A stretch of 64,000 nucleotides of DNA. It comes from Ceraceosorus guamensis (Eukaryota > Basidiomycota > Exobasidiomycetes > Ceraceosorales > Ceraceosoraceae). The notes beneath the pieces were generated by a model that searched no databases, was not told where the DNA came from, and worked only from the letters and a program-made list of their open reading frames with translations. How positions within the stretch are numbered: position 1 is the stretch's first letter; each line of letters opens with the position of its first letter. Shown one piece after another: positions 57,574 through 64,000 of the stretch. The DNA lies in NCBI RefSeq assembly GCF_003144195.1, contig NW_020290068.1:20389-84388 (forward strand). Reading direction: 5' to 3'. The translations under genes and the position numbers were made by a program.

Positions 57574-58180
57574 AAGAAGCCTGCTCGAGTCCAGTTCTGG
57601 CGCATACCTTTCGCGCTAAAAATGCAAGCGTTGTTGTGAATGAATGCGCGCGCGCGCATGTATGTATGCATGCGCAGGACAGCATCTCTTCGACCACCCG
57701 CCCACGACTTCCCCTCAGCAAAGGCGTTGGTCGCAATTGACGGGCGAAATCATCCGAATCACGAATGCCAGACCCAAGACTAGACTTTGCGCAGCGAGCG
57801 CCTTTTCGCAAGCTTGTTGGCATATGCATTCATTCGCATGTGCGTTTGCAGCTCCGAGGGCATTTGTATGGATGTGCATGCCATGGTCGTCTGTGCTGTC
57901 GTGCAGCATGCAGCGATGCAGTCAAAGCACGATGATCGCCGAGCCAGGATGTGACTTTTGACTTTTGACTTGGACTTGGTCCAGCGAGCCTGGAGCGTGC
58001 AGCCCGATTTCTGCGCTGCTTCTAGATAAGCTGAGCGGCACTTCGACCAATGGCCTGAGAAATGCCCATCCACCTGACGACCCACATCGTCCGCCTCTCA
58101 TCTTCTCCTCCTTCCCTCCTTCTCCCTTGCCCCCTCATCCCGTCCACCGCCATCCCAACCCTCCCTACTCGTTGCCCAAC

Positions 58181-59752
58181 ATGGCGACGCAGGCGATGGA
58201 GAAGACCCTGTATCATGCCCAGGTATCACTCATCAACGCATACGCCTTGCTAGCGATCGAAGCCTACAACTTTATCCTCCAAACACCCGCAGACATCGAA
58301 ATTTGGAAACTTCAGATTGCCATTTGGAAAGGCCAAAGACCAGGTCCGAAGCTGAATCTATCTTGGATGTTCTACCAGGCCGTGCGATGGTCCATCTTGC
58401 TCAATGTCCCGGCCGCCCTGCTCGTCAGTGGCCGACCGGCTAGCTGCTCTGCTACGCTCAAAGCGGACTGGGCAATCTTGACACTCGCAGAGACCGCATC
58501 CGCCCTCCTCTTTGCCTTTCGAACCATGGCCATCTGGCGCGGAGCTCTTTGGGTCAAGATCTTTATGGGCTTTGGTGTCTGCTGCGTTCTCGGCGTATGG
58601 GTCTCCATCATCCCATTCTTGGGCGCGACAAATCTTCCAGCTGCACCTTCGTACGGAGCAGGCTGGTGCGCTGGTCTAGTTGCGCCATCCTGGATCTCCG
58701 CTGCCTACTTCACTAGCGCCGCTTTCGACCTGGCGGTCGTTACGCTCACATTCTACACGTACTCGAGAAGCCGAATGGATCTCTTGGCTGGTCGACGTCG
58801 TAGCAGCACCACTGGCACTGCTCCAGCAACCAGCACACCTCTTCTGCTCTTTTACAGAGATGCAGGCGGCTTCTTTGCGCTGAGTTTTGCCGCGCACCTC
58901 ATCAACGGTATCTGGCAATTGACGCTTCAAGATCCAGTGCTGATCACGCTCTTTCAGCCCTACGCCACTGCGGTCGTCTTGGGAGCAGCTCCTCAAGTGT
59001 ACATCAATCTACGTCTGCACGGCACTACGAGACAGGCGCCCGCTCCCTCCAGCTCCTACAAAGAAGGCGCCAGTGGCACCGGTACCGGTGGACCGAGCAC
59101 CGGCGGAGCAGGAAACAGCGCTGCAGCTGTCAGGAGGCAGCGTCACCAGAATGCTCTGCGAGCGGATCCCTTTGACCCGAACGGTGATCCCAACGAAATG
59201 TACCACAATGCCGATGGTACCGGCATGCTGCCGCTCTCTGCCGGCGGCGCGCAGTCGACCAGCTTCCAAAAGCGGGGAGGGGGGGCCAATGTCGGTCTGG
59301 CCTCTCCTACCGGCTGGCAACGCACTCCCGAGTCGATGACGAGCCCCATGTTCGCAGCAGCAACGCCTTACCAGATCCAAAGTGGCGATTACAAGTCTCC
59401 CAGACTCGACGACGAACGAGAGTCGTTATCGAGCGCGATCAACTTTGCCGGCTTCAACAGCAGCGTGGGCACCGCTCCGCTGCATCCCGAGGCGCCTTCG
59501 CCCACTTCGGCCCCAGCAGAGAGTAACGGTATTCCCTTGAGGCTCAAGGGCTCCCTCGACGCCCACGACGCTCGAATGGACCCGCTTTCGCAGAGAGCCG
59601 TGTTCGACCAGAGGTCTCAACATGCGCCCATGGGCTCTTCCACACCTCTACACGACGATTTCGAGATTGTCAATGAGCGTCAGCCTCAGGTGCCTCAGAG
59701 TAGCGACTTGGGCATCGGCATCACGACGCATATTCAACAGTTTCGGGATTGA
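58181..59752 (+). CDS. Seven-transmembrane protein with long cytosolic tail, unknown function
   Basis: A single-exon frame; the chosen ATG gives MATQAMEKTLYHAQ. The frame is open further upstream but without membrane-protein features. The 523 residues contain seven hydrophobic segments in the first about 300 (for example LINAYALLAIEAYNFIL, RWSILLNVPAALLVSG, FMGFGVCCVLGVWVSIIPFL, FDLAVVTLTFYTY, FALSFAAHLINGIW, ATAVVLGAAPQVYINL). A Ser/Pro/Gly-rich tail of about 220 residues follows. The layout recalls the large groups of basidiomycete seven-helix proteins (DUF6533/DUF6534 type), but I cannot assign it firmly. It has no transporter motif. A receptor or sensor role is a guess from topology only. 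It is divergent from the polyketide synthase across a 4.9-kb spacer and upstream of the second GMC gene on the same strand. Confidence 0.82.
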   Translation: MATQAMEKTLYHAQVSLINAYALLAIEAYNFILQTPADIEIWKLQIAIWKGQRPGPKLNLSWMFYQAVRWSILLNVPAALLVSGRPASCSATLKADWAILTLAETASALLFAFRTMAIWRGALWVKIFMGFGVCCVLGVWVSIIPFLGATNLPAAPSYGAGWCAGLVAPSWISAAYFTSAAFDLAVVTLTFYTYSRSRMDLLAGRRRSSTTGTAPATSTPLLLFYRDAGGFFALSFAAHLINGIWQLTLQDPVLITLFQPYATAVVLGAAPQVYINLRLHGTTRQAPAPSSSYKEGASGTGTGGPSTGGAGNSAAAVRRQRHQNALRADPFDPNGDPNEMYHNADGTGMLPLSAGGAQSTSFQKRGGGANVGLASPTGWQRTPESMTSPMFAAATPYQIQSGDYKSPRLDDERESLSSAINFAGFNSSVGTAPLHPEAPSPTSAPAESNGIPLRLKGSLDAHDARMDPLSQRAVFDQRSQHAPMGSSTPLHDDFEIVNERQPQVPQSSDLGIGITTHIQQFRD

Positions 59753-60173
59753 TTGGGGGGCGGGGGGGTCGAGCGTGGAGGCTTGCGTTGCGCCACTTGC
59801 AAAGAGGGGGATAGGTAGCGTCCGCTCGGACCCATGACTCCGATTTTCTCTTTTCCTTCACCTCCGAGCCCGCGAATGAATGGCCCGTGCTCCATGTAAT
59901 CTCTCCTTCCTGTATCCAGCATCACCCGCGCGTTTGTTTCGAAAGGCGCAGTCCAAAGTAATGCGATTTGGCGCACATGCTTGAGCCGAATCGCCGATCC
60001 GATCCGATCCTCCAGTCGAGCGAGGTCAAAGCAGAGCTAATTGCAACGGTGATGCGAAGTGATGAAAAGGGTAGAGTTGTTAATCATCGCAAGTAGTCAA
60101 GTCGATTTGCGACGCACACGCGCACGCATGCCGATTCGGTTCGGGTCGCTTGATTCGGCCTTTAGCTCGATCG

Positions 60174-60199
60174 TAGCTGCACGTATATACGTGCAGCTA
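60174..60199. repeat. 26-bp perfect palindrome
   Basis: TAGCTGCACGTATATACGTG and the next six bases (CAGCTA) form a perfect inverted repeat with no loop. It is followed directly by GCTAGC repeats to about 60214. It could be a dimeric regulator site, a cruciform-prone element or chance in repeat-rich DNA. Confidence 0.9.
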
Positions 60200-60474
60200 G
60201 CTAGCTAGCTAGCGCAACGCAACACCGCCACGTCTTTGCTTGAACATTTGCGCAAGTGAAAGCGAAGCGCTAGAGACGGGCTTCTAGTCGACTGTACGAT
60301 GCGCATCTAGCGAAATCAGATCAGTCACGAGTATCTTTCCAATTGGCGCAAAAGGGCATCTTTCTCTTTGTCGAGTTGCGAAGTTGCCAAGTCAGAAGAG
60401 AGTCCGTGCGTGCGCGCGCGTCGAGTCGACATTCGCGATCGACTCGCGATTTTCTCTGCTGATGCACGCGCGCA

Positions 60475-60499
60475 CGGCCGGCCGGCCGGCCGGCCGGCC
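60475..60499. repeat. (GGCC)n repeat
   Basis: Six GGCC units, self-complementary, in the spacer upstream of the second GMC gene. Confidence 0.9.
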
Positions 60500-60770
60500 C
60501 GCTTCATCGATCGCGTCGGCGCGGCGCCGGCGCCGCAGTCCCAATCGTTGAATGCACAAATCACTCAATGGGGCTATAGCTATAGCTTCAATCATCACTT
60601 CTATGAATTGAGATCGGTGCGGCTATATAGCAAGCAGCAGCCCACGCCATGCCATGCCATGCCAGCGCCCGCCGCGGTAATCTCAATTGTGAATTCACAG
60701 GCGGCGTAAAACGGGAAACGGGCCAGGGCGGAGCAGAGGCAACAGCAGCGGGGAGCAGGAGCAGGAGCAG

Positions 60771-60830
60771 CAAGCAGCAGCAAGCAGCAGCAAGCAGCAG
60801 CAAGCAGCAGCAAGCAGCAGCAAGCAGCAG
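60771..60830. repeat. (CAAGCAGCAG)n tandem repeat
   Basis: Six near-perfect units of a ten-base repeat. Because the unit is not a multiple of three it cycles through frames, so it is not coding. Confidence 0.9.
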
Positions 60831-61735
60831 CACGCATCAACGCTCGATCGCTCGATCGCGCTCGATAATCAAGTCGACTACTGACTCGAGCTGGAGATCG
60901 TGCAGAAACGCGCAGATGGATTGCCCGCGCGCTATATAAGTCGAGTGCACGCATGCATGCATGCACGCTAGCTCATGCAGCATGCAGCACTCGAGCGATG
61001 GTTTCCCCGCCGCCTCAGCTCTGAAGTGACGAGGCACGGCCACTCATTGTGAACGCCATTTGATTGCACCCGCGGGCGTGCACGCTCACGTATCAGAGAG
61101 CGAGCGCCCTTTGCCGCGCCACGCGGCGCCGCGCCGCCGAGCATGAGCATGAGCATGAGCATGAGCAATGCACCACCTACCTTTCTCACAGCCTCGATCT
61201 CACCTCCACTCACGACTCACGACTCACGGATTCACCGACTCACGACTCAGGACTCGTTTGAACAGCAATGCCGCACGCACGCACGCACGCACGCACGCAC
61301 TCGGCGCACGCTCAGCAAAAGGCCAAAAAAAAAAGGAACGTGCGAACTGAACCTGACCTGACTTGATCGCATCGCATCGATTTACAAATTACACGCGCCA
61401 CGTCTGATCACCCAATCGTGAATCGGGATAGAAGCAAGCATCTGCCGCACTCATGCAAGCAAGCGCACAAGCGCACAAGCGCCCATCCATGCGTTCAGTG
61501 ACCGCGACTGGCGACTGGAGACTGTCGACTGCATGGCGACCATTTGAATACTGGCAAATCACCGTCTCACATTCGGCATCATAAAACAGATGCCTGCTGC
61601 TGCTGCTAGATATATTCCCCCCCACTGCGACACTTGTTCACTCCACGCGCTGCTGCTAGCTGCTGCTGCTGCACCAAAAGCTTTTGCACGCACGACGGCG
61701 AACGCGGGCGTGGATTTGAAGCCCCGCGCGCGCAT

Positions 61736-61767
<32 letters not shown>

Positions 61768-61781
61768 ACACAAACACACAC
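61736..61781. repeat. (CA)n microsatellite upstream of the second GMC gene
   Basis: About 22 CA-type units with two small interruptions (CATA, CAAA), ending 60 bases before the start codon. Its position is comparable to the CA run upstream of the polyketide synthase. Confidence 0.95.
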
Positions 61782-61840
61782 GCGTAAATCCCCCTCGTTG
61801 TGAGCGCTGCCCCCGAGAACTCACGCACTCCGCCCCGACC

Positions 61841-61977
61841 ATGTCGTCCAATGAGAATATCGAACAGCTGGCCTTTGACTTTGTCATCGTTGGCGGAGGC
61901 ACCGCTGGGCTGGTGTTGGCTAATAGGTGAGTGGGAGTGGGAGTCGCGCACAACAGAAGCTATGTGACCAGCTGACG

Positions 61978-62008
<31 letters not shown>

Positions 62009-64000
62009 ACCTGCCTACCTGCCTGCCTGCCTGTCCGCGTCTGCTTTGGGACCACGCAGACTTAGCGAGGATGGGAGCAAGCAAGTGGCGGTGGTGGAAG
62101 CGGGAGGTAGCGGCAAGGGAAATCCGAGCATCGAAGTGCCCGGAATGGCCGGTGGACCAGGAACGTTTTTGAGTGCTGCTGATTGGGCCTACTTTGGCGA
62201 AGCAGAGGAGCATCTGGGCGGTCGCAAAATCTACTATCCGCGCGGCAAGCTGCTGGGAGGCAGTTCTGCCTTTAATGCGATGATGTGGAACAGGGGCTAC
62301 AAGGCCGAGGTGGATGCGTGGCAAGAGCTGGGCAGCGGCGAGGAGCAGGAGCGGGAGCGGGAGCAGGAGCGATGGAGCTGGCAAAACGTGCTGCAGTACG
62401 CCAAAAAGGCAGAGACGCACACTCCGCTAAAGCAGGACCCGCAAGGCGCACGGCAAGCCGGCTTCAATCCGGATTTCCACGGAACCAATGGTCCTTGTCC
62501 CACCACCTACTCCAACCACTACTACCCGCAGCAAGATCGCATCGTACCCACCCTCATCAACCTGGGCGTGCCTCGCTTCGAGCATGGAGGAGATTCGATG
62601 GGCGGCAACAACGTCGGCGTGGGCTACACTCCATCCGCACTCTTTCCAGACACGCAAAAGAGGGTGGACAGCGAATTCGCTTACCTCACCCAGCAAGTGC
62701 TCGATAGACCCAATCTTAAAGTTTTGCAGCACTCTCTCGCCACCAAGATTATCTGGAGACAGGCCAAGCATGGTCAGGATGTTGTGGCTGAGGCTGTCGA
62801 AGTGGAGACGCGCGATGCTGGGGCGGACGAATCGGCACCCAAGCAAAGAGTCACCATCAGGGCGCACAAGGAGGGTGAGCCGTTGTGCACTCGATCGTCG
62901 CCGCTTACAGACATGTCCGATGCTCACCCCCCATGCACCGCTGTTCCGCGGCCAAGTCATTCTTGCTGGAGGCGTCTTCAACACTCCTCAGCTGCTAGAG
63001 CTGTCAGGTGTCGGCGATGCAAAACTCTTGAGCTCTCTAGGCATCGACAGCGTTGTGGACCTGCCAGGCGTAGGCGAAAACTTGAAAGGTGAGCAGGGTC
63101 GCAAACGTTTTCCGCAGATGGCGTGCGGCTGCTGAGCCTCGTCCAATGTTGGCGCTGGCCAGACCACCCTTGCTTCCAGTCGCAATTTCAAATCAAGGGG
63201 CCATACAGTTTGGACAATATCATCCACGACCAAGCCTTTATGGCGGAGCAGTTCCAGCTCTTTGCGACACAGCAGACTGGCGTTTTCAACTTTGCCATGG
63301 ACACCACGGCTTATCTTCGCGATGGCCACCTAGAGGTCAGTGTGAGCGCGTCGAGCGCGGCGGGACTGTTGCGCATGGAGCTAAGATTGTCTGTCCCGCA
63401 CTCATCACAGAATCTGTCGAGCAATTCGATCGAAATCATCCAAAAGGTTACCTCTGACGCCAAGCGAGAGCAAGACGGATTGAGCGGACTGCACTCCACC
63501 GTTCGAGACGGTATTTCTACTCAACAATCCCTCATGACCAAAGCGGCATCCGATTGGCCACAGATGGAGCTGTGCGCAGCGCACATTTACATGGATCACA
63601 CCAAACCGTTGGAGCACCCCGATCCTCGTCCACACGCCAACATTACCGTCTTTACAGTGATTCAACATCCATACTCCCGCGGAAGCGTCCACATCGCTTC
63701 GAAAGACGCGACCCAACATCCTAAAATCGTCACCAACATTCTCAAACACCCAGTCGATCAGCATCGAGCCGTGCTGGCTTTGCAACTGGCTAGGAAATTT
63801 GCCAAGACGGAACCGTTCAAGAGCGGTGTGGTCAAGGATTTGGGTATCGGAGAAGACCAACTGCCAGATGATGCGCCTTATGACTTGTGGCTCAAGCACG
63901 CCAAGGAGCAGGTGACGACCGAGCGTGAGTCGAGCGCGAATGAAGGGCGCGTACACATCAAAAGGCCCCCTAGACCTCGTCGATTTACCACCCCCCCCCC
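61841..64000 (+). CDS. Second GMC-family FAD oxidoreductase (C-terminus beyond window)
   Basis: Exons 61841-61926, 62060-62874, 62957-63088, 63163-63335 and 63411-63924; the donor CGTGAGT at 63925 shows that the gene continues past the edge. About 573 residues are present. FAD motif [20 protein letters not shown] is split by intron 1; [19 protein letters not shown] is GMC signature 1 and [20 protein letters not shown] signature 2, with GVGENLKDHP restored across intron 3. [15 protein letters not shown] and [10 protein letters not shown] follow. The catalytic His/Asn end is not in view. No signal peptide is seen, unlike the other GMC enzyme here, so the two probably act in different compartments. 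[10 protein letters not shown] insert lies near residue 125. Intron 4 uses a weaker GTCAGT donor. Substrate unknown; alcohol or aryl-alcohol oxidation is typical. Confidence 0.9.
61978..62032. repeat. (CCTG)n repeat inside an intron of the second GMC gene
   Basis: Thirteen or so CCTG/CCTA units fill most of the first intron (61927-62059), close to the acceptor, where they take the place of the usual pyrimidine tract. Confidence 0.93.

Larger units (their letters stand above)
53267..58180. other. 4.9-kb spacer upstream of the polyketide synthase and the seven-helix gene
   Basis: This lies between two divergently transcribed genes and must hold both promoters, but it is far longer than needed for that. 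Repeats follow one another: CA (53442-53496), poly-C (53874-53889), GCAGT, GTGCAT (54128-54151, again about 54296-54322), GGTGC (54663-54707), CTG (about 55945-55966 and 56081-56105), GCGT (56931-56973) and GA (57551-57573). Short isolated frames occur, but none with a recognisable protein. No mobile element is seen. Confidence 0.5.
59753..61840. promoter_or_regulatory. 2.1-kb spacer upstream of the second GMC gene
   Basis: This contains a 26-bp perfect palindrome (60174-60199) followed by AGCT repeats, a GGCC run (60475-60499), a ten-base CAAGCAGCAG repeat (60771-60830), TATATAAG at 60932-60939, GAGCAT repeats (61140-61166), ACTCACGACTC motifs (61205-61258), GCAC repeats (61276-61300) and a CA run ending 60 bases before the GMC start. 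No gene is recognised. Promoter function of any element is not shown. Confidence 0.5.

Noticed and set aside
63987-64000. Poly-C at the right edge as a biological boundary such as a telomere
   Set aside because: A ten-base C run at a window end is not a telomere repeat, and similar C runs occur elsewhere inside the window.

Overview
The window is nuclear DNA of a filamentous or yeast-like fungus. The genes are eukaryotic, dense in short introns (RAD50 alone reads as 17 exons, introns about 36-370 nt), GC-rich and densely packed at the left end. The gene content (NPL4, SDH3, a Mug190-type SMP/C2 protein, a mitochondrial K+/H+ exchange-related protein, GMC oxidoreductases, a KS-AT-DH-MT-KR-ACP polyketide synthase) and the intron style suggest Basidiomycota, most likely Ustilaginomycotina. 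That placement is an inference, since nothing in the window names the species.

Left part (1-20.5 kb), housekeeping: NPL4 (minus, runs off the left edge); SDH3, a membrane subunit of respiratory complex II (plus, divergent from NPL4); a VWA-domain protein (minus); a probably mitochondrial NAD-type malic enzyme (minus); a possible small three-exon gene of unknown function (11.0-11.6 kb); a large Mug190-like SMP plus C2 lipid-transfer/tether protein (plus); and a mitochondrial K+/H+ exchange-related protein (minus). Three products (SDH3, malic enzyme, KHE-like) are mitochondrial by family, and one is an ER membrane-contact protein.

Middle (20.5-30.9 kb), an island without a confident gene: it looks different from its surroundings, being more AT-rich towards 26-30 kb and poor in the microsatellites and TCACGACTC-type motifs seen elsewhere. 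It holds broken coding-like pieces, diverged duplications and coiled-coil fragments, and is best read as old mobile-element or dead-gene DNA. RAD50 (minus, complete, with zinc hook) follows at 30.9-36.0 kb and a DUF952 protein at 37.2-37.9 kb.

Right part (39-64 kb), accessory: an NmrA/isoflavone-reductase-like protein (plus), a GMC oxidoreductase with an N-terminal hydrophobic segment (minus), a 2365-residue multidomain polyketide synthase (minus), a seven-helix membrane protein (plus) and a second GMC oxidoreductase (plus, runs off the right edge). They are separated by long gene-free spacers full of simple repeats. Together the synthase and redox enzymes look like a loose secondary-metabolite locus. 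The synthase has intact KS, AT, DH, MT, KR and ACP motifs but only the front half of an enoylreductase, so its product would be C-methylated and unsaturated unless an outside enoylreductase helps.

Exon coordinates were worked out by eye from splice signals, reading-frame continuity and family alignment from memory. No search or computation was run. No tRNA, rRNA or CRISPR array was recognised.
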